DNA of 64,000 nt from Verrucomicrobia subdivision 3 bacterium UBA693 (GCA_002298785.1 DBMR01000078.1:1-64000), one strand, 5' to 3'. Shown: positions 53,637 through 62,958, counted from the first letter of the stretch. Notes: generated from the letters alone by a model not told the origin. Translations and numbers: made by a program.

Positions 53637-55172
53637 TTACTTGGAGTAGGTTTGTTTGAATTCCGTCACGGCGGCCTTCAGGTCCGCGGTCAACGCATCG
53701 CTGAGCGTCTTTTCCTGCGAAATCTTGGCCATCAACTCCGTCTTCCGGCTGCTCAGGAATTCGGTCAACTTGGATTGGAAGTCCTTGATCTTTTCTACGG
53801 CGACATCATCCATGAACCCGTTCTGTACGGTCCACAGGATGGCCACTTGCGCTTCCAGCGCGATGGGCTGGTATTGCGGTTGTTTGAAAACTTCGATGAT
53901 GCGTTTGCCACGCTCGATCTGGGCCTGAGTCTTGGCATCCAAATCCGAGCCGAACTGAGCGAAGGCCGCCAGTTCGCGGAATTGCGCCAAGTCCCCTTTC
54001 AAGCGGCCAGCCACCTGCTTCATGGCCTTTACCTGGGCTGCAGAACCCACGCGGGATACCGACAAACCCACCGAGATCGCCGGACGCACACCCTGGTAAA
54101 ACAAATCCGTTTCCAGGTAAATCTGCCCGTCGGTTATGGAAATGACGTTCGTCGGAATGTAAGCCGAGACGTCGCCGGCCTGCGTTTCAATGATCGGCAG
54201 GGCAGTGACCGAACCGTTCCCGAACTTCTCACTGACACGCGCGGCGCGTTCTAGCAAGCGGCTGTGGAGGTAGAACACGTCACCGGGATAGGCCTCGCGT
54301 CCCGAGGGGCGCTTAAGAACCAGCGATACCTGCCGATAAGCCACCGCGTGCTTCGAAAGGTCATCGTAGATGATCAGCGCATCCAAGCCATTATCCATGA
54401 ACCACTCACCCATCGCCGCCCCGGCGAACGGAGCCAGGTATTGGTTCGAGGCGGAATCGGAGGCGGAAGCGGCAACCACGATGGTGTAAGGCATCGCACC
54501 CGCTTCTTCGAGCACGGAGATCACCCGGGCGATGTTCGATTGCTTCTGCCCAATCGCGACATAAATACAATAGAGCGGGCGATAGGATTTATCACCGGCG
54601 GCCTCGGCGGCTTTATTCAGGCGCGCCTGGCTAATGATGGTATCCACGCAGATGGTGGTCTTGCCCGTCGAGCGATCGCCAATGATCAACTCGCGCTGAC
54701 CGCGTCCGATCGGGATCATGGCGTCCACCGCCATAATACCGGTTTGCACCGGCTGGCTCACGGATTTGCGCTTGATGATGCCCGGAGCAATCTTTTCGAC
54801 CGGATAGTTGGTCTCGGCCTTGATCTCGCCCTTCCCATCCACCGGTTGTCCCAGAGTATTGACCACCCGTCCCAGCAATCCCTTGCCCACCGGCACCTGT
54901 AGCAATTTGCCCGTGGTGCGGACTTCCGTGCCCTCTCCAATCTTGGTGTAATCGCCCAGAATGATGGCGCCGACCTCGGTCTCTTCCAGGTTTAGCGCCA
55001 GCCCAACGACGCCATCACCAAAATCCAACATCTCGTTGAGCATCGCGTCGGTGAGCCCTTCGATTTTGGCCACACCGTCCCCAATTTCCCGGACTACTCC
55101 GACATTCTGCTTCGCGGCGGATTGCTTCACGCCGGCGATCTGCGACTCAATTTCCTGAAGTATATTGCTCAT
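53637..55172 (-). CDS. atpA: F1 ATP synthase alpha subunit
   Basis: 511 residues from the ATG at 55172; a longer frame to 55193 is less likely because MSNILQEIESQI is a normal N-terminus. The regulatory nucleotide site P-loop GDRSTGKT is at 165-172, with AVDAMIPIGRGQRELI before it and YDDLSKHAVAYRQ, RPAISVGLSVSRVGSAAQ after it. Length and motifs are normal. Confidence 0.97.
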   Translation of the reverse strand: MSNILQEIESQIAGVKQSAAKQNVGVVREIGDGVAKIEGLTDAMLNEMLDFGDGVVGLALNLEETEVGAIILGDYTKIGEGTEVRTTGKLLQVPVGKGLLGRVVNTLGQPVDGKGEIKAETNYPVEKIAPGIIKRKSVSQPVQTGIMAVDAMIPIGRGQRELIIGDRSTGKTTICVDTIISQARLNKAAEAAGDKSYRPLYCIYVAIGQKQSNIARVISVLEEAGAMPYTIVVAASASDSASNQYLAPFAGAAMGEWFMDNGLDALIIYDDLSKHAVAYRQVSLVLKRPSGREAYPGDVFYLHSRLLERAARVSEKFGNGSVTALPIIETQAGDVSAYIPTNVISITDGQIYLETDLFYQGVRPAISVGLSVSRVGSAAQVKAMKQVAGRLKGDLAQFRELAAFAQFGSDLDAKTQAQIERGKRIIEVFKQPQYQPIALEAQVAILWTVQNGFMDDVAVEKIKDFQSKLTEFLSSRKTELMAKISQEKTLSDALTADLKAAVTEFKQTYSK

Positions 55173-55208
55173 ATTCGTTCCACTCAAAATCAACTCCGTA
55201 CTGGGGCC

Positions 55209-55601
55209 TTAAAATGCCTCCTGCAGGCTCTTCAGCTTGGCCTGAATGCTGCCGTCATAAACGTCACTGCCCACCTTGATGCGTAACCCGCCAATCAGCG
55301 CCGGGTTTTGCGCAAACGATATGCTCAAACCCGGCCCGTAAATCCGAGTGAGATCCGCGCGGACCCCCTCCTGTAGTTCCGTAGCCAGCGGCGTGACACT
55401 TTCGATTCGGGCGGTGCGGCGTTCAATCTCCAGCTTAACCAGCCGCTGAAAATGCGATAGAATTCCCAGGTAACCCCGAGGTTTGCCGGCAACCACCTTG
55501 GAAACGGTCTCACGCACCCGGCCCTCGTCCATCACCCCATTCACCAGGCACGCACGATATAACTGCTTGGCTTCGCGCCGGGATTGTTTGGAAATATTCA
55601 T
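55209..55601 (-). CDS. atpH: F1 ATP synthase delta subunit, short form
   Basis: 130 residues from the ATG at 55601 (an ATG 12 bases upstream would add four). The C-terminal half is typical of delta/OSCP: ARIESVTPLATELQEGVRADLT, then NPALIGGLRIKVGSDVYDGSIQAKLKSLQ. The N-terminal helical domain, which binds F1 alpha, is about 45 residues shorter than in E. coli delta (177 residues). Position between atpF and atpA supports the assignment. Whether the short form is a lineage trait needs comparison. Confidence 0.88.
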   Translation of the reverse strand: MNISKQSRREAKQLYRACLVNGVMDEGRVRETVSKVVAGKPRGYLGILSHFQRLVKLEIERRTARIESVTPLATELQEGVRADLTRIYGPGLSISFAQNPALIGGLRIKVGSDVYDGSIQAKLKSLQEAF

Positions 55602-55622
55602 GCGTTCAGGCAACCTCGCGGC

Positions 55623-56150
55623 TTAGGCCGACACCTGTCGGGCGGTTTCTTCCGCCAGGCGCTTGTGATCTTCGGGTGTCAAAATCTTGCCCGTCACCGT
55701 CGCCGTGGTCTGTACCACTAGCCGGCCCACCTCGCGCTTCAGCTCCGCGAGCATCCGAGCGTGGTCCGCTGCTGCCGCTTCCCTGGCCTTGGCGATGATC
55801 TGTTCCGCAGCCGCGATGGCTTTTTGGGTTTCCTGCTCCTGCACCCGCGCCGCTGCCGCGCGCGCTTCTTCGATCAATTTCACCGCTTGCGCATTGGCTT
55901 GTTGCAGCGTTTCCTGTCTTTGACTCTCAGCCTTGGCGAGCTCGTCTTTCATCTTATCCGCATTCGCCATGCTCTCCGCGATGAGTTGCCGCCGCTCTTC
56001 CAGCATGTCCACCACGCGCTTGTAGGCGAAGCGGTGCAACAAAAACGCCACCAGCCCAAAGCTGATGACTTGCGCGATGAAGTGCGGCCAATCCACGCCG
56101 AACTCCCGCGCTGTATCACCAATGATTCCACCAAACATGATCAGGTTCAT
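55623..56150 (-). CDS. atpF: F0 ATP synthase b subunit
   Basis: 175 residues of the peripheral stalk. One N-terminal TM helix (FIAQVISFGLVAFLLHRFAY) is followed by a long charged coiled coil (MLEERRQLIAESMANADKMKDELAKAESQRQETLQQ and further Ala/Glu-rich heptads). It lies between atpE and atpH in the operon. Confidence 0.95.
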   Translation of the reverse strand: MNLIMFGGIIGDTAREFGVDWPHFIAQVISFGLVAFLLHRFAYKRVVDMLEERRQLIAESMANADKMKDELAKAESQRQETLQQANAQAVKLIEEARAAAARVQEQETQKAIAAAEQIIAKAREAAAADHARMLAELKREVGRLVVQTTATVTGKILTPEDHKRLAEETARQVSA

Positions 56151-56230
56151 ACGGTCAAAATATCTTTGCTCAAGACACCGCAGCCGGGATCTTTCGACCC
56201 CGGCTGCGGCTCAATGAGTCCGCGCCAGGA

Positions 56231-56464
56231 TTAACCCTGCGCCGGCCAGGCTTTCGTCGCCAAAAAGATCGCGAAGAACACGATCCCTTCCGCAAAGGCG
56301 ATGGCCAGAATCGATTGCACCAGGATCTTCGTCGCCGCGCCGGGATTGCGTCCCACCGCTTCCGAAGCCTTTGCACCGATCAGACCGACGCCGATGGCCG
56401 CGCCCAGCGCCGCCAGACCGATATGAATATTACCGGTCACTTGTGCCAGTATTGGCATCAACAT
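56231..56464 (-). CDS. atpE: F0 ATP synthase c subunit
   Basis: 77 residues, two TM helices joined by the polar loop GRNPGAA. The ion-binding Glu is in AFAEGIVFF. The Gln and Ser/Thr residues that mark sodium-binding c rings are absent (Val at the GxG site, Gly after the Glu), so proton coupling is expected. Operon position after atpB is standard. Confidence 0.96.
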   Translation of the reverse strand: MLMPILAQVTGNIHIGLAALGAAIGVGLIGAKASEAVGRNPGAATKILVQSILAIAFAEGIVFFAIFLATKAWPAQG

Positions 56465-56563
56465 AGTTGTTTTCCTTTCTTAACTCGACGGCTCCCGCGA
56501 TTGAACACGGTCAAACCACCGAAATCATTGCATGCAACGTCCCAGCCTTTTGGCCGGCCAGCC

Positions 56564-57475
56564 TCAATGGTGCGCACCGCCAGACTCCTCATCGTGCTCG
56601 CAAATTAGCATCGTGAACACCGCCGTCAGCAGCATGAACACGAGCGCCTGCACGATCCCCACCAGCAGCTCCATAAAATAAAACGGAATCGGTATCAGTA
56701 CCCGGCCCAACCAGCCCGGCATCAGGTTGGCCATCGATTCCAGCATGTTTTCACCGGCAAAAATATTCCCATACAACCGGAAGCTCAACGAAACCGGACG
56801 GAACATGATCGAGATCACCTCGAGCACCCCGACCGCCAGGAACACCACGACCATCAGCACTTTAAGAAATCCCGTTGTGTCCCCCTTGGGAGCGAACAAA
56901 TGCTTCAGAAAACCCACTGGGCCATTGACTTGCAGCGCCCAGACCGTCCAGCACAGGAAGAAGATCATCGACATCGCCAAGGTCATGTTCAAATCCGCGT
57001 TCACCCCACGGAACCACGGCTCCGCCACTTTGAATCCCTCGTCGGTCTGGTGCCCATACCCTATGGTTCCCACCCCCGGCAGCAACCCAAGCCAGTTCGA
57101 CCACAGGATGAAAATGAAGATTGTAGCGAAAAACCAAAAAGTCTTTTTCACCAACATCGTCCCGATCACCCCTTCGAGAAATCCGTAGAGCCCCTCCACC
57201 ACCCATTCCAGAAAATTCTGCGCGCCGGAAGGCACCCGCTTCATGTCTCGGGTCGCGACTTGCGCGAACACGATCAACACCAGCGCCACCGCCCACGTGA
57301 TCAGCATGGAGTTGGTAATGGGAAAACCGCCGATGCTCCACAACTCGACCGCTTTAGCGGGAATTCCGTGGTGAGCCTCCGCCGCCCCGGCCACTTCATG
57401 GGCCGCCTCGGCCGCAAAAGCAGTAAGGCCGGAAAACAGAAGTCCGGTTGCCACTATTAGACTCGACAGACGCAT
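56564..57475 (-). CDS. atpB: F0 ATP synthase a subunit
   Basis: 303 residues from the ATG at 57475. A signal-like N-terminus and a His/Glu-rich extramembrane segment (to about 45) precede about six TM helices. The essential Arg is in SLSFRLYGNIFAGE, and the last helices (LVGIVQALVFMLLTAVFTMLI) are typical. First gene of the atp operon; no atpI is seen upstream. Confidence 0.95.
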   Translation of the reverse strand: MRLSSLIVATGLLFSGLTAFAAEAAHEVAGAAEAHHGIPAKAVELWSIGGFPITNSMLITWAVALVLIVFAQVATRDMKRVPSGAQNFLEWVVEGLYGFLEGVIGTMLVKKTFWFFATIFIFILWSNWLGLLPGVGTIGYGHQTDEGFKVAEPWFRGVNADLNMTLAMSMIFFLCWTVWALQVNGPVGFLKHLFAPKGDTTGFLKVLMVVVFLAVGVLEVISIMFRPVSLSFRLYGNIFAGENMLESMANLMPGWLGRVLIPIPFYFMELLVGIVQALVFMLLTAVFTMLICEHDEESGGAHH

Positions 57476-57556
57476 TGTACGAAATACTAATACCAAGGCA
57501 CAATCTGTACCCCGGTGTCAACTTTAATTACTGAAGCCGGGCCAAGTTGCATCAAT

Positions 57557-57570
57557 GTGAAATATTTCAC
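57557..57570. promoter_or_regulatory. Perfect 14-bp palindrome in the divergent promoter region
   Basis: GTGAAATATTTCAC is a perfect inverted repeat lying 82 bases upstream of atpB and 117 bases upstream of the plus-strand URO-D-family gene. Its size and symmetry fit an operator for a dimeric regulator. No regulator gene is adjacent. Confidence 0.5.
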
Positions 57571-57686
57571 AAGGCCTTTTTTTAAAAAATCCGGGAATCC
57601 TTCCCCGAAACCAACCCAACCTGTCCCTTACACTGTTGCCATCTCGTCCCGGAAGTTTACGATGCGTCCTCAGAATCTGATCAGCT

Positions 57687-58856
57687 ATGCAACCGAAGGA
57701 AACCCTGACACCGCGGGAACGCGTGCTCAAAGCGCTCAATCATGAAGTTCCAGACCGTGTGCCGATTGATCTGGGAGGCAACCAGACCGGCATTCACAAA
57801 AACGCGTATCGAGCGCTGGTCGAACGCCTTGGGCTGGCGGAGGAGATCGAGATCATGGATGCGGTCCAGCAACTGGCTCGGCCGAGCGAAGCGGTGCTGC
57901 AGCGCCTGCGGGTGGACACCCGCTACATTGCCGCCAGCGCGCCCGAATCCTGGAAAGGTGGAATCACCCGCGCTTGCCGAGACGGTCACAACTGGCAGGA
58001 CCTGACAGATGAATTCGGCATTCGCTGGTCCATGCCCGAGGACGCCCCCTACTACATGGACATCACCTTACACCCGCTGGCCGGGGCTACACTGGCGGAC
58101 GTCAGGAACCATCCCTGGCCCAAAGGCGATGATCCTAGCCGCTTCGCCGGATTGCGGGAGCGGGCGTTACGGATCAGAAAGGAAACCCCGTACGCTGTGG
58201 TCAGCGGCATTTCTGGCGTCGTTTATGAGATTTGCTGGTACCTCCGGGGCCTCGAACAGTGGTTTTGCGATCTGATGGACAACACGGAATTCTGCGAGGC
58301 GATGCTGGATCAAACGCTGAAATTCTGGATGGATTGGTTCCGAGTCTTCCTGGACGAAGTAGGCGACGTGGTGGACGTCATCATGATTGGAGACGACCTG
58401 GCCGGGCAAAATGGCCCGTTGTTTAATCCCGCCATTTACCGGCGTATCGTCAAGCCCCGGCATAAGCGCTTAGTCAAATACATTCGCTCTCGGACCCAGG
58501 CTAAAATCTGGTATCACACTTGCGGAGCCTGTGCCGACCTGATCCCGGAGATCATCGATAATGGCGCCCATATCCTGAATCCCGTCCAGGTGAGCGCACG
58601 GAACATGGATCCAGCTACGCTGAAGCGTCGGTTTGGCGAGCAGATTGTTTTCTGGGGTGGTGGCGTGGACGCCCAACATATTTTACCGCGCGGTACGCCT
58701 GCCGAAGTGTCGGAAAATGTCCGACGCAACCTCGAGGCCTTCATGCCTCACGGGGGCTACGTGTTCAACAACGTCCACAACATCCAGGGCGAAGTGCCCC
58801 CGGACAATATCCTGGCGATGTTCGACACTGCCTTCGAATACGGATTTTACCGTTAG
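57687..58856 (+). CDS. Uroporphyrinogen decarboxylase/corrinoid methyltransferase-family protein
   Basis: 389 residues with an N-terminal TPRERVLKALNHEVPDRVPIDLGG and a C-terminal MPHGGYVFNNVHNIQGEVPPDNILAMFD, both typical of MtaA-like members of the URO-D superfamily. The motif WYHTCGAC supplies His and Cys that bind zinc in corrinoid-dependent methyltransferases. Function in this lineage is unknown; methyl-group removal from a sugar or aromatic compound is an inference from the fold and metal motif. It ends 2 bases before the convergent sialidase-like gene. Confidence 0.82.
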   Translation: MQPKETLTPRERVLKALNHEVPDRVPIDLGGNQTGIHKNAYRALVERLGLAEEIEIMDAVQQLARPSEAVLQRLRVDTRYIAASAPESWKGGITRACRDGHNWQDLTDEFGIRWSMPEDAPYYMDITLHPLAGATLADVRNHPWPKGDDPSRFAGLRERALRIRKETPYAVVSGISGVVYEICWYLRGLEQWFCDLMDNTEFCEAMLDQTLKFWMDWFRVFLDEVGDVVDVIMIGDDLAGQNGPLFNPAIYRRIVKPRHKRLVKYIRSRTQAKIWYHTCGACADLIPEIIDNGAHILNPVQVSARNMDPATLKRRFGEQIVFWGGGVDAQHILPRGTPAEVSENVRRNLEAFMPHGGYVFNNVHNIQGEVPPDNILAMFDTAFEYGFYR

Positions 58857-58857
58857 A

Positions 58858-59934
58858 TCACAACCCCCTGCCCAGGTTGCCGAACCGGAGCTTTACGCCG
58901 TGCCAGGCCACCATGACCGCGACCTCATCGATGCCGGTTTGATAAATCGCGGGCCAGGTGAAAATCTTGCCGCTCCCCACGTCCCAGGGTGGCGCCCCCG
59001 TGCTGTGCCACGTGCGACCATAGTCGTCACTGCACGAAACCACATTCGCACACGAAACCAGCAGCAGACGCCCGTGTGTGAGGGAGGTAATCCAAGGACC
59101 CGCATGGTGACCGGGTATTTGTTGACCGAGACCGGGCGGCCAATGTTCTCCATCTGGTGACGTTTTGTAATAAACATCCGCATCCCCCAGATCGACAACT
59201 TCGTAAACCGCGATAAATCTGCCGTCTGCCATCCGCGTCACAACCGGCATGCCGGGACGCAGACTGCCCCCGCCAGGTTCCGCTGCCAGCATTATCTCCG
59301 CGCCCCAGTGCTCACCCTGGTCTTCGGAGATGCGCAAGGAGCACACCTGGCTGAAGGCCGGGTTTTCGGCGGCATGCTTTTCATTGGCATAAGCCACCGC
59401 CAACCGCCCATCTCGCAACTGGTAGAAATGAGGTTCCCACAATCCCCTACCTTTCAGTGTCCCGGGCGGACCTTCGTTCGCATCGATGTTGCTCCAATAT
59501 TTCCAGGTCTGCCCGCGATCGGCACTGCGATAGACTGGGAGCCGATACGATTGCCCTTCCACCAGCGAGCGCCCGGTCAGCAGCACGGGGCCATTCGTTA
59601 ACTGAATGAGTTCCCCGTTATCCATGAATCTCGCCCCCTCCTCCACCATCGACAACCCAACCCAGGTACGGGCCGAGTCCCGGCTCAATCGAAGCTGGAG
59701 GATGCTATTCGTTCCATTAAACCGTGTGTGCACGCATAACCAATCGCTATGAGCGATGTTGATCATTCGCCCCCAGCCGCCGGGTGAAACAAAATTCGAC
59801 GTTCCCCAGGTGATCCTTTCGGCGGCGGCGGCCCCGTGAACTTCGCCCGCGCGGATGTTTCCTCCGGTCAGGAGCGATAATGCCAATGCCATCAAGAGAG
59901 TCCAGGCCAGGCGATCAGATCGAGTAGCTGCCAC
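58858..59934 (-). CDS. Secreted sialidase-like protein (Asp-box propeller)
   Basis: 358 residues from a GTG start, with a signal peptide ending near IRAGE. Four Asp-box-like motifs are spaced along the chain: SRDSARTW, SADRGQTW, SEDQGEHW and SDDYGRTW, as in six-bladed exo-sialidase propellers. RPGMPVVTRMADGRFIAVYE is a family segment. The arginine triad of true sialidases cannot be confirmed by eye, so the glycosidic specificity is uncertain. Confidence 0.82.
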   Translation of the reverse strand: MAATRSDRLAWTLLMALALSLLTGGNIRAGEVHGAAAAERITWGTSNFVSPGGWGRMINIAHSDWLCVHTRFNGTNSILQLRLSRDSARTWVGLSMVEEGARFMDNGELIQLTNGPVLLTGRSLVEGQSYRLPVYRSADRGQTWKYWSNIDANEGPPGTLKGRGLWEPHFYQLRDGRLAVAYANEKHAAENPAFSQVCSLRISEDQGEHWGAEIMLAAEPGGGSLRPGMPVVTRMADGRFIAVYEVVDLGDADVYYKTSPDGEHWPPGLGQQIPGHHAGPWITSLTHGRLLLVSCANVVSCSDDYGRTWHSTGAPPWDVGSGKIFTWPAIYQTGIDEVAVMVAWHGVKLRFGNLGRGL

Positions 59935-60053
59935 GCCGCTACAATATTAGACCGGAGGGGTAGCGTCAAAACACGCCGCTGTCCACCGGGTTCCAAACTT
60001 GCCTTAGGGAATAAATGAGGCTATAGGAGTGCTCAGCAACTGAGCCTACCGTT

Positions 60054-60944
60054 ATGCAACTGAAACGTCGTGATTTTTTGAAGGCCTCCGCACTTGGAGT
60101 CGCAGGGATGTTCACCGGTGCTCCCCTCCTGCAAGCGGAACCAGCTCCCGCCAAGTACGATCCTTTTGCCACCGTAACCCTGGGCAAGACCAAGATCCAA
60201 ACGACTCGGGTATGCATGGGGACCGGAGTGCGCGGCGGCAATCGGGAGTCGAATCACACCCGTATGGGCAAGGAGAAACTCTACACGCTCATCCGCAGCG
60301 CCTACGACCATGGTGTTCGATGTTTCGATCTCGCCGACCTTTACGGCACACACCCTTACCTCATCCCAGCCTTAAAGGATATTCCGCGCGACAAATACAC
60401 GATTTTCACCAAGATCTGGTTCCGCCAGGGCGGACTGCCCGAACCGGAACGACCGGATGCCGACGTTGTCGTCCCCCGATTCTTGAAGGAACTGGGCACA
60501 GATCATATCGACCTGATGCTGCTTCATTGCGTGACTTCAGCGAAATGGCCGGAGGAACTCCGCAAGCAGATGGATATGCTCTCGAAGTTCCGCGAGAAGG
60601 GTGTGATTCGCGCCCTCGGAGTTTCCTGTCACTCACTGGAAGCGCTTGAAGCGGCCGCCAACGAACCCTGGGTGGAATCAGTCCACGCCCGGATCAATCC
60701 TTATGGTTTGTCCATGGATGCAGCTCCGGACAAGGTGCTCCCGTTGATCAAGAAGCTACAGGCGAACGGCAAAGCGATTGTCGGGATGAAAATTATCGGG
60801 GAAGGCAAGCTCCGCGACGACGACGAAAAACGGAGTGCCTCCGTGCGCTTCGCGCTAAAGGAAGCCAAGGCGGATATCCTCAATGTGGGTTTCGAGAAAA
60901 TCGAAGAGATCGAGGATTTCGCGGATCGCGTCCGTAAGGTTTAA
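60054..60944 (+). CDS. Tat-exported aldo/keto reductase
   Basis: 296 residues. The N-terminus has the twin-arginine motif KRRDFLKAS and a hydrophobic stretch ending near LLQAE, so the folded protein should be exported with its cofactor. The AKR barrel shows CFDLADLYG (catalytic Asp and Tyr), FTKIW (Lys) and LMLLHC (His). The C-terminus IEEIEDFADRVRKV fits. Substrate is unknown; sugar or keto-sugar reduction would match the neighbouring secreted glycosidases. Confidence 0.88.
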   Translation: MQLKRRDFLKASALGVAGMFTGAPLLQAEPAPAKYDPFATVTLGKTKIQTTRVCMGTGVRGGNRESNHTRMGKEKLYTLIRSAYDHGVRCFDLADLYGTHPYLIPALKDIPRDKYTIFTKIWFRQGGLPEPERPDADVVVPRFLKELGTDHIDLMLLHCVTSAKWPEELRKQMDMLSKFREKGVIRALGVSCHSLEALEAAANEPWVESVHARINPYGLSMDAAPDKVLPLIKKLQANGKAIVGMKIIGEGKLRDDDEKRSASVRFALKEAKADILNVGFEKIEEIEDFADRVRKV

Positions 60945-61033
60945 GGACTGACTCGGGCTACCTGGGGCAAGAGTTGGGAGAAGCCCGCAGCGGACTAGGC
61001 CTGGATCCCCACCGTTAACCGGCGCTCCAAGCT

Positions 61034-61055
61034 GTGCCGGCTCGGATACCGGCAC
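61034..61055. terminator. Hairpin between the convergent aldo/keto reductase and etfA
   Basis: Arms GTGCCGG (61034-61040) and CCGGCAC (61049-61055) pair perfectly with an 8-base loop, 32 bases past the etfA stop. No T-tract follows on either strand, so it is only a possible terminator. Confidence 0.35.
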
Positions 61056-61086
61056 CACGAAATTGGACGTGTCCTGATCCCTGCTT

Positions 61087-62127
61087 CTATTTCGCCGCCA
61101 ACAGCTCGTTTACTCTGTTCATCACGGCAAAGGCATCCGCCACATACAGCACATCCGCCTTGCCTCTGGCCCAACCACAATTGGCATCGAGATTGATCGC
61201 GCGACGTTCGTTGATGAATCGCCACCCAACCGCATGCGGTTCTTCGCCATGACAGCAGGTGGAGAGCCCTTTGGGATGGCGCGGGGTCGAACCGGTCTGA
61301 CCGATTTGGTTCAGGTGCGTCAAAAACGACAGCACCGCCTGTCCTTCTCCGCCCAGGTCAACCAGCGACTTGCTGCTGCCCAGTGACGCCCGGGAGGTTT
61401 GCAGGAAACTCAAAATCAACGTCTCCGCCTCCTTTACGTGGGGCTGGCCATCCGCTTGCTTTTTGGTCCAGCCCGCCCCGGCCACGAAAAGCAATTTGGC
61501 TTCAGGCCGGATCGTCTGCACGCCCGAGCTCAATTCGCGATAGCCTTTGAATGCGGTGCGCAGTTGCGCGGCACCGGGCTGAACCGGCAGCAACTCGACC
61601 GTAGCGGTGCCGACGGCGCCTACATAAGCGAGTTGGCTGCCCGGATCAATCAACAAGAACCACGGACGGCGTTGCCGCTGGATAACCGCCTCCATGCGTT
61701 GCCGGTAGTACCAGCGCGCCACAGTCAACGCGCCGCCCGCTCCAGATGGGTTGAGCCCGGTCAAATGGGTGTCCGCCACTCCCCCAAGTCGTTGCGCGAC
61801 GCCGGGCAGGACCCGGTGCCAGCGTGAGGACCCCGGTGCGACGACGATCGAAGCCGCTGACGCCTTGCAGATCGCTTCCGCCGCCATCGCGTCCGTGGCA
61901 TAACGTGCCACTGAGAATTCGGCTCCTGCCACACCCAAAAACCTCGCGGCCCCGCACCCGGCAACCTGGTCGGCGGCGGCTTGGACGCTGGCTCCCACCA
62001 ACCCGACCACGAGTTCACTCGCGCCAGAGGCTGATTTCAAAGCCAGGGCCGCCGTTAAAGCCTCCAGGGCGGAGGCGGGCAGCAGCCCATTTTCTTGTGT
62101 GTGCGCCAAAAAAAGTATCTGGTCCAT
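61087..62127 (-). CDS. etfA: Electron transfer flavoprotein alpha subunit, divergent C-terminus
   Basis: 346 residues, 21 bases after etfB. The N-terminal part has the ETF fold (LFLAHTQENGLLPASALEAL). The C-terminal FAD region begins normally (SKSLVDLGG, HLNQIGQTGS). Where most EtfA have YIAxGISGAIQH, this protein has STCCHGEEPHAVGW followed by AINLDANCGWARGKADVLYVADAF. The motif for FAD ribityl binding is thus rewritten and contains a Cys pair. It pairs with etfB, so an electron-transfer role is kept as the call, with uncertain cofactor chemistry. Confidence 0.8.
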   Translation of the reverse strand: MDQILFLAHTQENGLLPASALEALTAALALKSASGASELVVGLVGASVQAAADQVAGCGAARFLGVAGAEFSVARYATDAMAAEAICKASAASIVVAPGSSRWHRVLPGVAQRLGGVADTHLTGLNPSGAGGALTVARWYYRQRMEAVIQRQRRPWFLLIDPGSQLAYVGAVGTATVELLPVQPGAAQLRTAFKGYRELSSGVQTIRPEAKLLFVAGAGWTKKQADGQPHVKEAETLILSFLQTSRASLGSSKSLVDLGGEGQAVLSFLTHLNQIGQTGSTPRHPKGLSTCCHGEEPHAVGWRFINERRAINLDANCGWARGKADVLYVADAFAVMNRVNELLAAK

Positions 62128-62148
62128 ATTTCTCTCTGGGCTGAAAGG

Positions 62149-62958
62149 CTATTGTTTAATCCACTCGACAAGCTCGCGGGCGATTTCATCGGCGGTCTTG
62201 TCTTTAATGATCCTGGTCTCTCGCACCTGCTTGGGCAGCGATACGGACACAAAAGTCACATCCGTGGCGGCAGGTTTGAAGGGCTTGGCCTTTTGCAGCG
62301 CCGGACCCACCGTGCGCATGTTGAGCATGCCGACTTGAGGGTTGTTCTTCGGTTCCGGGAGATTGCCGGTCGCCCAGCCAAGCAAAGCCGGGGCCCCGGC
62401 GCAGCTTGAAATCTGATGACGCCCGCCTTCCACACGTTCCATGACTTCAAAGGAACCGTCCGGCTGTAACTTAATCTCATCAACGCCCTGGAACTGATCC
62501 TGAATTCCCAGAAGTTCGCCCACCATTTGCATGGTGACTCCCGCGCCACGCGACGCGGACTCCCAGCCGCCAAAGACCAGCAATCGGGACTTATCCAGGC
62601 CGGGGATGGCTTGTATAGCCTCCGCCAGCGCGGCGGCGGTTTGCGACGCCTCGGTAAAACCGCCGGCAGGGCCATCCACCGCGATCAATTCAAACGGCAC
62701 CTTTTGAGCCACGGTCATCATCACCTGTTGGAGTTTGGCTTTCGGACCGAGGCTCACCAGCCAGACTTTGGAGCCCGGGTTTTGTTTGGCAAGGTTCGCC
62801 GCTTCGTACAACGCATGGCTTGCCCAAGGATCCAGGACCGCCGGCAACATCATTTCATTCTTCAACCCTGGACCGGCCGGCGTCGTTACCGGCTCCAGCG
62901 TCTGCAGCGGATCTGGAACGATGCTGCCACAAACTACGATTTGTAATACCATGCTCAT
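62149..62958 (-). CDS. etfB: Electron transfer flavoprotein beta subunit
   Basis: 269 residues resembling EtfB: LPAVLDPWASHALYEAANLAKQNPGSKVWLVSLGP, then GGFTEASQTAAALAEAI, which is the nucleotide-binding part, and MERVEGGRHQI. The domain for AMP or a second flavin cannot be resolved by eye. It is the first gene of the pair with etfA. No acyl-CoA dehydrogenase or ETF:quinone oxidoreductase is adjacent. Confidence 0.85.
   Translation of the reverse strand: MSMVLQIVVCGSIVPDPLQTLEPVTTPAGPGLKNEMMLPAVLDPWASHALYEAANLAKQNPGSKVWLVSLGPKAKLQQVMMTVAQKVPFELIAVDGPAGGFTEASQTAAALAEAIQAIPGLDKSRLLVFGGWESASRGAGVTMQMVGELLGIQDQFQGVDEIKLQPDGSFEVMERVEGGRHQISSCAGAPALLGWATGNLPEPKNNPQVGMLNMRTVGPALQKAKPFKPAATDVTFVSVSLPKQVRETRIIKDKTADEIARELVEWIKQ

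Noticed and set aside
57476..57521. Sigma70 promoter for the atp operon
   Set aside because: A TTGACA occurs on the minus strand (57521-57516), but no acceptable -10 lies 16-18 bases away.
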